Below, in pieces: positions 55,528 to 64,000 of a DNA stretch of 64,000 nt; the stretch's first letter is position 1; each line of letters starts with the position of its first letter. The DNA is taken from positions 62,001-126,000 of the forward strand of contig JADJVK010000001.1 of NCBI GenBank assembly GCA_016710625.1, read 5' to 3'. Under the pieces are notes generated by a model that saw nothing but the letters and a program-made list of their open reading frames with translations, was not told the DNA's origin and made no database searches. The DNA comes from Saprospiraceae bacterium. GTDB lineage: Bacteria; Bacteroidota; Bacteroidia; Chitinophagales; Saprospiraceae. A program made the position numbers and the translations under genes.

Positions 55528-58062
55528 TTAGTTTACGTTTTGTTGTGCATTTTGAATAATCAATCCATCTTTTTCTTCATTAAGATGTGCTTTCAGCGTT
55601 GTTCCTTCTGCTGGGCTCTCATTCAAAATAAAATCTGCCAACGGATCTTCAATATATTTTTGTATTGCTCTATGTAATGGTCTTGCACCAAATTGTGGAT
55701 CAAATCCCTTTTCAGCCACAAATTTTCTTGCTTCTTCAGTCAGTTGCAATGTGTAAGACATGTTTTCTAATCTCTTATAAAGATCTTTTAAAGCAATGTC
55801 AATTATTTTGAAAATTCCATCTTGCTCCAATGAATTAAACACAATCACATCATCGATTCTATTAAGAAATTCTGGTGAAAATGTTTTTTTCAGTGCTCTT
55901 TGGATAACACTTTTTGCATTATCTTCTGTTGATTCCACTCTAGCTTTCGTAGCGAATCCGACTCCTTGACCGAAATCTTTCAAATCTCTAACCCCAATAT
56001 TTGAAGTCATAATGATTAAGGTATTTTTGAAATCAACTTTTCTACCCAAACCATCCGTCAATTGACCATCATCCAATACTTGCAATAGAATATTGTAAAT
56101 ATCTGGATGTGCTTTTTCTATTTCGTCCAACAATACTACTGAATATGGTTTTCTTCTAACTTTTTCAGTCAATTGTCCACCCTCTTCATATCCAACATAG
56201 CCTGGAGGAGCTCCAATCAATCTACTCAAAGAGAATTTTTCCATGTATTCACTCATATCCACTCTAATAAGAGCATCATCTGAGTCGAAAATATATCTAG
56301 CTAATGCTTTTGCTAATTCTGTTTTCCCAACTCCAGTTGGTCCTAAAAATATAAAAGAACCAATCGGTTTTTTAGGATCTTTCAATCCTAATCGATTTCG
56401 CTGAATCGCTTTTGTAATCTTGGATATTGCTTCGTCTTGACCAATAATCACACTCTTCAAGTCATCCAACATCGTTACCAACTTCTTACCTTCTTTCTGT
56501 GCCACTTTGCTCACAGGAATTCCAGTCATCATGGATACGACTTCAGCGATATCATCTTCTGTCACAGGGAATCGCTTTGTTTTTGACTCTTCTTCCCATT
56601 GATTTTTTGCAAAATCTAGTTGTCGAATCAATTTACTTTCAGCATCCCTAAGATCAGCCGCTAATTCGTATTGTTGGTTCTTAACAGCTTGATTTTTTTG
56701 TTCTTTTACTTCCTCTATCTTTTTCTCAATTTCTTCTATGTGTTTTGGCACATGAATATTCTTGAGATGTACTCTAGCCCCAACCTCATCCAACACATCA
56801 ATTGCTTTGTCTGGCAAGAATCTGTCGGTGATATAACGATCACTCAATTTCACACATGCCTTAATTGCCTCCTCATCGAAAGTAACATTGTGAAACTCTT
56901 CATATTTTGATTTGATATTTTCAATAATATGAATCGCTTCCTCTGCAGATGGTGGATCGACGATCACTTTTTGGAATCTTCTGTCTAAAGCACCGTCTTT
57001 CTCAATATATTGGCGATATTCATCCAAAGTAGATGCACCGATACATTGAATTTCACCTCTTGACAATGCAGGTTTGAAAATATTAGAAGCATCCAAAGAA
57101 CCAGTGGCTCCACCAGCTCCAACGATGGTATGAATTTCATCGATAAACAAAATAACGTCTCTAGATTTCTCTAGTTCGGTCATAATTGCTTTCATTCTTT
57201 CTTCAAATTGCCCTCTATATTTCGTTCCAGCTACCAAAGCAGCTAAATCCAACATCACCACTCTTTTTCCAAAAAGTGTTCTGGATACTTTTTTCTGAAT
57301 AATTCGCAATGCCAAGCCTTCAACGATAGCTGTTTTACCTACCCCAGGCTCACCGATTAATATCGGATTATTCTTCTTTCTTCTGCTTAATATTTGAGAA
57401 ACTCTTTCAATTTCTTTTTCACGACCAATTATTGGATCTAATTTTCCTTCTTCAGCTAATTTGGTAACATCTCTACCATAATTATCTAAAACTGGAGTTC
57501 TAGATTTAGAATTGGACTGTTTTCTTTGAATATTTTGTCGATCATCATCATCAAATGGGTCATCATCTGATGGAGATTGGTCAAAAATATTAGGTTTAGC
57601 GATATCCGTATCCAATTCTTGACGAACGAAATTCAATTCAGATTTGTAAATTTCATAATCTACATCATATTGATTCAACACTTTGCAAGCAATGCTTTCT
57701 TTATCTTTCAATATAGATAACACAAGGTGTTCGGTGCTAATTTCGTCGTTTTTAAGCATTTTTGCTTCTAAAAGTGTAACTTTTAGAATTCTTTCAGCTT
57801 GTTTGTTAAATGGAATATTTTCAATAGTATAATCAGCATTTTTCAAAGTTCCCTGAGGAATTGCTTCTTCAACACTATATCTTAATTCATTTAAATCAAT
57901 ATCTAGAGATTCAAAAACCTTAACAGCGATATCTTCTTCGTCGAAAATCAAGCCTAAAAGCAAATGTTCAGGTCCGATATAGTCATGACCCAAGTGTTTT
58001 GCTTCATCACAACTTCTACGAATAACTCTTTTTACTCTTGGTGAAAATTTTTTACTGTTCAT
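55528..58062 (-). CDS. clpC: ATP-dependent Clp protease ATP-binding subunit ClpC
   Basis: AAA+ unfoldase feeding ClpP. 844 residues: double Clp-N repeat (about 1-145: HLGHDYIGPEHLLLGLI and DEISTEHLVLSIL), AAA-1 with Walker A IGEPGVGKTAIVEGL and Walker B LFIDEIHTIVGAGG, a UVR/middle region (NQQYELAADLRDAESKLIRQ), AAA-2 with GPTGVGKTELAKALA and VVLLDEIEKAHPDI, and a C-terminal Clp-D2 domain. The UVR motif and spacing mark ClpC rather than ClpB or ClpA. The upstream 500 bp carry its promoter; infC follows. No McsA/McsB adaptor genes are near. Confidence 0.96.
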   Translation of the reverse strand: MNSKKFSPRVKRVIRRSCDEAKHLGHDYIGPEHLLLGLIFDEEDIAVKVFESLDIDLNELRYSVEEAIPQGTLKNADYTIENIPFNKQAERILKVTLLEAKMLKNDEISTEHLVLSILKDKESIACKVLNQYDVDYEIYKSELNFVRQELDTDIAKPNIFDQSPSDDDPFDDDDRQNIQRKQSNSKSRTPVLDNYGRDVTKLAEEGKLDPIIGREKEIERVSQILSRRKKNNPILIGEPGVGKTAIVEGLALRIIQKKVSRTLFGKRVVMLDLAALVAGTKYRGQFEERMKAIMTELEKSRDVILFIDEIHTIVGAGGATGSLDASNIFKPALSRGEIQCIGASTLDEYRQYIEKDGALDRRFQKVIVDPPSAEEAIHIIENIKSKYEEFHNVTFDEEAIKACVKLSDRYITDRFLPDKAIDVLDEVGARVHLKNIHVPKHIEEIEKKIEEVKEQKNQAVKNQQYELAADLRDAESKLIRQLDFAKNQWEEESKTKRFPVTEDDIAEVVSMMTGIPVSKVAQKEGKKLVTMLDDLKSVIIGQDEAISKITKAIQRNRLGLKDPKKPIGSFIFLGPTGVGKTELAKALARYIFDSDDALIRVDMSEYMEKFSLSRLIGAPPGYVGYEEGGQLTEKVRRKPYSVVLLDEIEKAHPDIYNILLQVLDDGQLTDGLGRKVDFKNTLIIMTSNIGVRDLKDFGQGVGFATKARVESTEDNAKSVIQRALKKTFSPEFLNRIDDVIVFNSLEQDGIFKIIDIALKDLYKRLENMSYTLQLTEEARKFVAEKGFDPQFGARPLHRAIQKYIEDPLADFILNESPAEGTTLKAHLNEEKDGLIIQNAQQNVN

Positions 58063-58080
58063 TCACACTATTTGACATTG

Positions 58081-58114
58081 TAAAGATACCATATTTTTTT
58101 TATTTCAGCGTCAA
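58081..58114 (-). promoter_or_regulatory. Possible promoter of clpC
   Basis: On the minus strand TTG (58114-58112), 23 nt, TATCTTTA (58088-58081), one base off TAnnTTTG, 18 nt before the ATG. The interval 58115-58474 contains no gene or other signal that I can recognise. Confidence 0.45.
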
Positions 58115-58474
58115 TGAAATTTGATTAAATTATTGAAATATAATAAAATACAAACTTATTAACGAAAATAAAGCAATATGATACACCAAATTTAAAAACA
58201 ATAATAAGGGTATTCTCACAACTATACAACAGTTCATACCCAATTATACCTAAATGCTTAAAAATAATGCCAATTTATTTTCATGACTAAATAGCATACT
58301 TTCCCAGAAAAAGGGCTAAAAAACCATTTGAATTAAAATTGAGAAGTGCTTAATTACCATTAGTTTAGAATAAATATATATTTTTATTTGTATATTTATC
58401 TACCCTTAACAACTGATTATCAGCAAAATAACGATATACCTATTATATTTTTAGTGTAATAATCTGGTACAATA

Positions 58475-58505
58475 TTGCTATTTGCATAAAAATAAGATAT
58501 TTTTG
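58475..58505 (+). promoter_or_regulatory. Promoter of the STAS gene and rnz
   Basis: TTG (58475-58477), 20 nt, TATTTTTG (58498-58505). Full consensus, 77 nt before the ATG. Confidence 0.72.
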
Positions 58506-58582
58506 TGGCATTATTAAATAGTGTTTTTTGAATTTCAATCAATATTATTTAAAATTTCTACAAATAATCTTGCTATAAATAA

Positions 58583-58960
58583 ATGAAGTACTCAGTAGAT
58601 AAACAGGATAAATATGCTTTACTTGCATTAGAAGAAGAAAATCTGAACTCCTTATTAGCACCCCATTTGAAATCAGAATTTTATGTAATGCATAACGAAG
58701 GCATTCCTAGCCTTATTTTAGATTTGTCTGCTGTTAAATTTGTTGATTCATCTGGCTTGAGTGCCATTTTGACAGGCAATAGACTTTGGAAAGCATCAGG
58801 TGGCAGCTTTGTTCTTACTGGTTTGGTGCATCCAAGTGTTAAAAAATTGATTGAAATATCTCGATTAGACTCTATTTTAAGTATTATTCCTACTGCTGAA
58901 GAATCTGTAGAATTTATTTTTATGGAAGAAATAGAAAGAGAATTGAGCACAGAGGAGTAA
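58583..58960 (+). CDS. STAS-domain protein, anti-sigma-factor-antagonist-like
   Basis: 125 residues, a single STAS domain. IPSLILDLSAVKFVDSSGLSAILTGNRLWKASGGSFVLTGL matches the SpoIIAA/RsbV core, with DSSGLS holding the Ser that partner kinases phosphorylate. No anti-sigma kinase (SpoIIAB/RsbW) or PP2C phosphatase is nearby. In Bacteroidota such proteins often lie next to rnz, as here (21 nt upstream of it); the function of the pair is not known to me. N-terminus MKYSVDKQDKYALLALEEENLN is family typical. Confidence 0.9.
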   Translation: MKYSVDKQDKYALLALEEENLNSLLAPHLKSEFYVMHNEGIPSLILDLSAVKFVDSSGLSAILTGNRLWKASGGSFVLTGLVHPSVKKLIEISRLDSILSIIPTAEESVEFIFMEEIERELSTEE

Positions 58961-58981
58961 ATCACATCCTAATTTTTTTGT

Positions 58982-59893
58982 ATGGAATTTTCATTTACAG
59001 TATTAGGCTCTAGTGCTGCGATTCCTGCATTAGGAAGAAATTTATCTGCTCATATCGTTCAGCATGACTCCAATGTGTTTTTAATTGATTGTGGCGATGG
59101 CACACAATTGCAATTGGATAAACATAAAATCAAAAAACAGAAAATTAATCAAATCTTCATTTCTCACCTTCATGGCGACCATGTTTATGGATTATTTGGC
59201 TTACTTACATCCTATAGTTTGTTTGGAAGAGTAAATGAATTAGAAATATTTGCTCCAGCAGGATTGAAAGAAATGATCGATATTGTTTTTGAAAAATCAT
59301 TTGCTTTTCTTACATACCCCATCAAAGTTCATTTGCTACCAACGGAGGGTTTTAATCTAATCTTTGAGAATAATAAACTTTCCGTATTTAGTTTTCCACT
59401 GAAACACAGAGTAGCATGTAATGGTTTTTTATTCAGAGAAAAGGAAAAGCCAGCAAACATAAATCCAGATAAAATAAAAAAATATAACCTTGATTATGAA
59501 AGTATTAAGGCAATAAAGAGTGGCTCGGATTATATTACAGCCGATGGCATTTGCATTCCTAATTCGGAGATGGTTTTTCCAAAACAGCCGCTTCGCTCCT
59601 TTGCTTATTGTTGCGACACTGCTTACAACCTTGAGATGGTTCCCTATTTAGAAAATTGTGATTTAATTTTTCACGATGCTACTTTCGACAAATCAAATCA
59701 AGAAAATGCTACCCTCACTCTTCATAGCACATCTGAAGAAGCAGCACAAATTGCTTTGTCAGCAAATGCAAAAAAATTACTTTTAGGACATTTCTCCTCT
59801 AGAAATAAGTCGTTGGAAGTGCTTCTACAAGAGGCAAAATCCATTTTTGATGCTAGTTTCCTCGCCGAAGAAGGAAAAAAAGTGGTGCTATAA
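58982..59893 (+). CDS. rnz: Ribonuclease Z
   Basis: 3' end-processing endonuclease for tRNA precursors, metallo-beta-lactamase fold. 303 residues. Metal ligands: IFISHLHGDHVYGLFGL (HxHxDH), FPLKHRVACNGFLF, YCCDTAYN (Asp), LIFHDATFD and LLLGHFSSR (His). Length matches the short bacterial form. The start ATG follows the STAS gene by 21 nt, same transcript expected. No terminator follows directly. Confidence 0.95.
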   Translation: MEFSFTVLGSSAAIPALGRNLSAHIVQHDSNVFLIDCGDGTQLQLDKHKIKKQKINQIFISHLHGDHVYGLFGLLTSYSLFGRVNELEIFAPAGLKEMIDIVFEKSFAFLTYPIKVHLLPTEGFNLIFENNKLSVFSFPLKHRVACNGFLFREKEKPANINPDKIKKYNLDYESIKAIKSGSDYITADGICIPNSEMVFPKQPLRSFAYCCDTAYNLEMVPYLENCDLIFHDATFDKSNQENATLTLHSTSEEAAQIALSANAKKLLLGHFSSRNKSLEVLLQEAKSIFDASFLAEEGKKVVL

Positions 59894-60217
59894 TTTTCAC
59901 CATTCTCATTAAAATAGTAGATTTTTATTATTCGTATTTAATTCCTTTTTATCATCCTCATTTTTAAATTAAATTATAATTTCATATATAAATTGGTGGT
60001 TTATAGATTTAATTTATATAAGGAATAGTTTCTATTATAAGAATTACTACATAATGTAATAAACTATTAACTTAAAAATATATATATCGAAAAGTATATG
60101 TTAAAACATGTTGTGTGTCACACTAAATGAAATCTAGGTTTTGACCCTATTAAAAATACCCTTTCTTTTGCATCAATAATTATTGAAAAGTCAATATTTA
60201 ATAATAAGACAGCTATG

Positions 60218-60303
60218 TGTTGGACAGATAACAAAACATGTTCAACAATCAATATGAACAATTACTACATAAAGTCATTTTCTAAAAGCTAGAAAATGGC
60301 TTT
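60218..60303 (+). ncRNA. Candidate small RNA with intrinsic terminator
   Basis: The 412 bp between rnz and the permease hold no ORF. Near its end, TGTTGGAC (60218-60225) can pair with GTTCAACA (60240-60247), and then AAAGTCATTTTCTA (60271-60284) pairs with TAGAAAATGGCTTT (60290-60303; one G-T) around a 5-nt loop, followed by TCTTATTTT. That second stem is a terminator-like hairpin for plus-strand RNA, yet the nearest plus-strand gene ends about 380 bp upstream, while its minus-strand tail is poor. It could be the end of a small RNA or of a long rnz 3' region. No promoter was found with confidence. Confidence 0.3.
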
Positions 60304-60305
60304 TC

Positions 60306-61709
60306 TTATTTTATGCCTTTCTTAGCCCAATAATATACGGGGATTCCAAGTAGCACAATTCCTAATCCAGGCCAAGTATATGCTGGTTTGTACATGAAAA
60401 GAATCAAACATAAAACGGAAGCTGCTATAATATAAATAAGCGGTAAAACTGGATAACCTAATGCCTTATAAGGTCGGTCATACTCTGGCAATCTTCTTCG
60501 AAGAATGAAAATTCCAACAATAGTTAGGATGTAAAAAAGCAAAACCACAAAAACAACATAATCTAATAAATCACCATATTTTCCTGTCAGACAAAGGATA
60601 CTTGCCCATATACATTGAAACCAAATTCCATTGGCAGGCACCCCATTTTCATTAATAACTGCTGCTTTCTGAAAAAACAATTTGTCATTTGCCATCGTAG
60701 AATATACTCTTGCTCCTGCTAATATCAATCCATTATTACAACCAAAAGTGGAAATCATAATTAGTATGGCAATAATATAAGTTCCAGAGTTTCCGAAAAT
60801 AATATTTGCTGCAACCACACCTATTCTATCATCTTTGGCAAAAGCAATATCTTGCATAGGCATTAATGAAACGAACATCAGATTGGCTAAAAAATATATA
60901 ATTGTTACCGACAAAGTACCTAAAATCAGGCTCAAACCGATATTTCTCTGTGGATTTTTGATCTCTCCAGCGATGAAAGTAACATTATTCCAAGCATCAC
61001 TTGAAAAAACAGAGCCAACCATAGAAACGCCAATGGCAGCAACTACAGAAAAACCAAGCAGTGGCTTTACTAATACTTGGCTATCCATGCTAGTTAGCGA
61101 TTTGGGTTGCCATGCAGAAAGCCAATTTAGGGTGAAAAAATTGCTTTTGGAAGCAACGATAAATCCAAAAACAATCAATGCAAATAATGCCAAAAGTTTT
61201 GCAGCTGTAAATATTAGCTGAATCCATTTTCCTCCTTGAATACCTCTTGTATTAACCCAACTTAGAAAAACAATCAAAAGAATAGAAACAATTTGTGCAG
61301 CACTGATTTTTATCATGCCCAAATCCAATAATATGTTTTTTTCGCTTAATGCTGGAAAAATATAAGCAGCAAATTTTGAAAAAGCTACGCCAACTGCCGC
61401 TATTGTTCCAGTTTGTATCACTGTGAAAAAGGACCAGCCATATAAAAAACTCACTAAAGAGCCATAAGCTTCCCGAAGATAAACGTATTGACCTCCTGCT
61501 TTTGGGTACATTGCCGACAATTCGCCATAGCTTGTGGCAGCAATCAACGTCAATACTCCAGTAATAATCCAAACCAATAATAAAAATCCAGCACTCCCTA
61601 CATTTCGAGTAATATCAGCACTAACAATAAAAATACCACTACCAATCATCGAACCAGCTACAATCATAGTAGCATCCAGTAGTCCTAAAGATTTTTTATT
61701 TTGATCCAT
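60306..61709 (-). CDS. APC-superfamily amino acid permease
   Basis: 467 residues and about 12 membrane helices. The N-terminus LGLLDATMIVAGSMIGSGIFIVSADITRNVG has the unwound TM1 GSGIF motif of APC transporters, followed by LSAMYPKAGGQYVYLREAYGSLVSFLYGW, typical of the LAT-like/serine-threonine-exchanger branch. The mid region NVTFIAGEIKNPQRNIGLSLILG is also characteristic. Substrate is some neutral or cationic amino acid, or a polyamine, not resolvable. No regulatory partner is adjacent. Confidence 0.92.
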   Translation of the reverse strand: MDQNKKSLGLLDATMIVAGSMIGSGIFIVSADITRNVGSAGFLLLVWIITGVLTLIAATSYGELSAMYPKAGGQYVYLREAYGSLVSFLYGWSFFTVIQTGTIAAVGVAFSKFAAYIFPALSEKNILLDLGMIKISAAQIVSILLIVFLSWVNTRGIQGGKWIQLIFTAAKLLALFALIVFGFIVASKSNFFTLNWLSAWQPKSLTSMDSQVLVKPLLGFSVVAAIGVSMVGSVFSSDAWNNVTFIAGEIKNPQRNIGLSLILGTLSVTIIYFLANLMFVSLMPMQDIAFAKDDRIGVVAANIIFGNSGTYIIAILIMISTFGCNNGLILAGARVYSTMANDKLFFQKAAVINENGVPANGIWFQCIWASILCLTGKYGDLLDYVVFVVLLFYILTIVGIFILRRRLPEYDRPYKALGYPVLPLIYIIAASVLCLILFMYKPAYTWPGLGIVLLGIPVYYWAKKGIK

Positions 61710-61781
61710 AACAAAGCTCTTTAGATGCTAAGTTACAAATCATCATATTAAATTTTAATAATCTTGAAAATATTTAAAAAA

Positions 61782-63740
61782 TTACTCTTTTATAAATTTA
61801 ATTACCTGATTGCCCTCTTGGTTTCTTATTTCCATGATATAGGCACCTGATTGTAAATTTGCTGTTTGAATCTCAATCCTATTCCTTCCAGCATTACAAG
61901 GCTCAGAGAATTGTGCAATTATTTTACCCTCCACAGAATAAATAATAAATTCGGACTGTTGGTCGCTTTTTAAATCCAATTTAATATAAATTTTATCTTG
62001 AACTGGATTAGGAGCAAAAGATACATCTAATTGATTTTCAGATATTTCAGTAATTTTTCTAGCTATCCTATGTCCTTCAATAAAAACATCACTAGTTTCT
62101 AACTGATACAAAGCTGGAGCATATAAACTATTAACTTGAATATAAGCTGTGTCTTGAGAAGTTTTACAGCCTTCAATTTCTCCGTTGATATAGATTTTCA
62201 AAAATTGAGTATAGTCTTTTTTATTCACCAAATTTCCTTTCAATGGATTAGTTGTACAATTAAAAAGAGATCCAGATAGCTGATTGTCAGAGAATTGCCA
62301 CTGTAAATTCACGAAATTACTATTAGGCCAAATATTGATGGGTTGTATTTCTTGCCCACTTTTAATGTTTTGATATTTAGAATATAATCGTAAATAAGTA
62401 TTTTTTATTGTAAAAATACTGTCATCCATTTTTACATCATATCCTTCACATTCGTTGAAATCATATTTTATATTCCATCTAAATTGATTCAAAAAATAGT
62501 AATTAATATCTTGATAATAAATTGGCAACTCAAAGTTCGAAATATAATTTACATCGCTATTTCCGAATAGAGTGTTGAAAATGACTTTACCTTGAGTTAA
62601 TTCATTAATCCAAAAATTATTTAAATAACTAATCTTTGCAACTGATAAATTTGAAGAATCAGCAATTGGTAATTCGATTTTCAATGAATCATTAAAACAG
62701 ATTGACCTTTTGATGGGCGTTCTATATTGGAATTTTGGCGTTGGCTTCAAAATTACAGTATCGGTTGCTTCTATTAAAGTATTGTCCAAACAATATCCAT
62801 TTTGTGGTACTTTGAGCTTTACAACCAATTTTTCATAATTTTGGTTGCTATAGTTTTGTACATCATAATTAATAAATGTTTTTGAGGAACTATGAACTAT
62901 TGTATCATATTCAAAAGTGCCGTCATTTTTTTCTAGCATCGTAAATAGCTCAAAAGGAGCATTCGTATTATTTGCATTTATTGGGATTGAAATATTTTTT
63001 GGGCAAATGGAATCAGGCAAAACTAAAGAATACAACTTTAGACTATCCCCAATATTTATTTTTATTTCATTCACAATAGACTTACCAGCTGCATCCACCA
63101 CTGTCACAGAATATTTGGTGGTTTGGGTAGGTTTTACCACGATGCTATCTAATTGCTCTCCAGAAGCTCCATTGCTCCAATTATAGGTTAAGGGTGGAGT
63201 GCCACCTATAACAGCAGATTTAAGGACAATTGAAGAATCGAGGGAACAAAACCTATATTCTTTGGAATTCTTGATGGCTAAAGGAAATCCTGATTTTGGA
63301 GGAATTTTATAAGTTATCTTTTGCTCTGCAATATCATAATTTTGTCCTTTCATGCTGAACTTCAAAGTGAAAAAAGCAGTATCCGTTAGTGATTGATTGT
63401 CAAAATCAACTTTTAAAAAGCCTTCCACTGTACTTCCTTTTTTTGAAAGGATTATTTTTTTGTTTTGAACAATCTCATAATTCCAATTAACCAATCCAAA
63501 CAATGGGTTTTTATTAAAATTTGTACTAAGTACTTTGTTTTCGTATTTTATATATCCATTACAATAGGCTTTATTGTTAAAAATAATCTGAATACTATCT
63601 CTAATAGCTAGCCCATTTGCATCTACAATTGACAATGAGTAATATGTGCTATCTTTTAAAGGTCTTTTCAGATTACTAATTTCACTAGTATCTCCATTTT
63701 GCCATAAGTATTTGATTGGTTTCGGATAATTTCGAATAAG
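61782..63740 (-). pseudogene. T9SS-sorted protein, 5' part disrupted
   Basis: The frame is open from 63740 to a stop at 61782 but has no ATG and no signal peptide before the first Ig-like domain: it starts NYPKPIKYLWQNGDTSEISNL and STYYSLSIVDANG, plainly mid-protein. Further Ig/PKD-like units follow (GGTPPLTYNWSNGASGEQLDS, TTKYSVTVVDAAGKSI) and then a type A sorting domain: FAPNPVQDKIYIKL, EFIIYSVEGKIIAQF, NLQSGAYIMEI. A T9SS substrate needs a Sec signal, so the 5' end has been cut off. It is probably part of the same gene as the fragment at 63863-64000, with at least two shifts or stops between. Confidence 0.7.
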
Positions 63741-63862
63741 TTATAAAAATAAATATAAATATTAGATTGATCAATCAATGGCTTTTATTTACCAAAAATA
63801 GTAATCTTGGCTTGAATGTAATAGAGCTACAATTTATAACTGCCAATTTATTTCCTATTTTA

Positions 63863-64000
63863 TCAATTGCAGTTTATTACAATTGGATTATCATCTGAGG
63901 GGAATTGAATTAAATTAGAATCAATATTATATGCTTCCTTACATTTAAAGATTACTGGAGGAATTAGCCCATATGTTTTAAAAATTAATTTTACAGCTAA
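63863..64000 (-). pseudogene. Upstream fragment, probably of the same T9SS gene
   Basis: From the window edge the minus strand reads AVKLIFKTYGLIPPVIFKCKE and AYNIDSNLIQFPSDDNPIVINCN then stops at 63863. The style resembles the T9SS protein downstream. In the +1 frame the sequence continues TAIDKIGNKLAVINCSSITF before stopping, and a third frame leads into the 61782-63740 frame. This suggests one long gene broken by indels, but with the rest of the gene outside the window it could also be an unrelated gene ending normally. Confidence 0.4.

Noticed and set aside
52485..58062. Extracellular contractile injection system locus (DUF4157 plus AAA+ ATPase)
   Set aside because: The nearby AAA+ gene is a standard ClpC with UVR motif, and no sheath, tube, baseplate or spike genes are seen.
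58115..58474. Small gene or 6S RNA in the gap between clpC and the STAS gene
   Set aside because: The few ATG codons checked lead to frames under 15 codons and I could not find a convincing long imperfect hairpin.

Overview
The window is chromosomal DNA of a Bacteroidota bacterium. It is AT-rich by eye. Evidence for the phylum: five proteins ending in type IX secretion (T9SS) type A sorting domains; promoters of the form TTG-N17..23-TAnnTTTG; almost no Shine-Dalgarno sequences; families largely confined to the phylum (DUF4293, DUF2027-Smr); and a Rho factor with a long basic/Gln-rich insertion. No rRNA, tRNA, transposase, integrase or CRISPR array was seen, and the lineage within the phylum cannot be fixed from this sequence.

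Layout. 1-6051: end of a D-isomer hydroxyacid dehydrogenase, glpK, a frameshifted T9SS cargo gene, rpsO and pnp. 6056-8361: an ECF sigma factor with a membrane anti-sigma-like protein and a repetitive exported protein. 8465-14276: two family 2 glycosyltransferases, coaX and an outer-membrane protein as one unit, then a MacB-type permease. 14354-20766 (minus): a four-unit HhH protein beside ComEC, a PASTA protein, a crotonase and fumC. 20767-22868: palindromic repeats, a decayed T9SS gene and about 580 bp without genes. 22869-27264: Nif3 with its zinc-ribbon partner, a 42-residue membrane protein translationally coupled to an alpha/beta hydrolase, DUF4293 and an FAD oxidase. 27385-31654: a very large multidomain T9SS protein with HYR, dockerin-like and cohesin-like regions, frameshifted just before its sorting domain.

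32145-42670: Smr protein, bile-acid symporter homologue, two acyl-CoA dehydrogenases, gmk, frr, a PIN/NYN-like protein, a zinc peptidase and serS. 42727-50896: rho with a long leader, the only intact T9SS cargo gene, and a GH57 glucan enzyme overlapping an OmpA-family gene. 51021-54881: TetR regulator, frameshifted AMP nucleosidase, and a divergent DUF4157/STAND-NTPase pair sharing a 180-bp control region. 54899-59893: infC behind clpC, then a STAS protein and RNase Z. 60218-64000: a candidate small RNA, an APC permease and another broken T9SS gene.

Most of the window is housekeeping. The points most worth checking are: (i) four of five T9SS cargo genes plus the AMP nucleosidase carry frameshifts or lost ends, several at short homopolymers, while the large housekeeping genes are intact; (ii) the DUF4157/STAND pair; (iii) a perfect 13-bp inverted repeat bracketing the glpK promoter region; (iv) an unlisted 42-residue membrane protein; (v) an orphan terminator suggesting a small RNA. 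I saw no complete new multigene system; the DUF4157/STAND pair is the nearest candidate.
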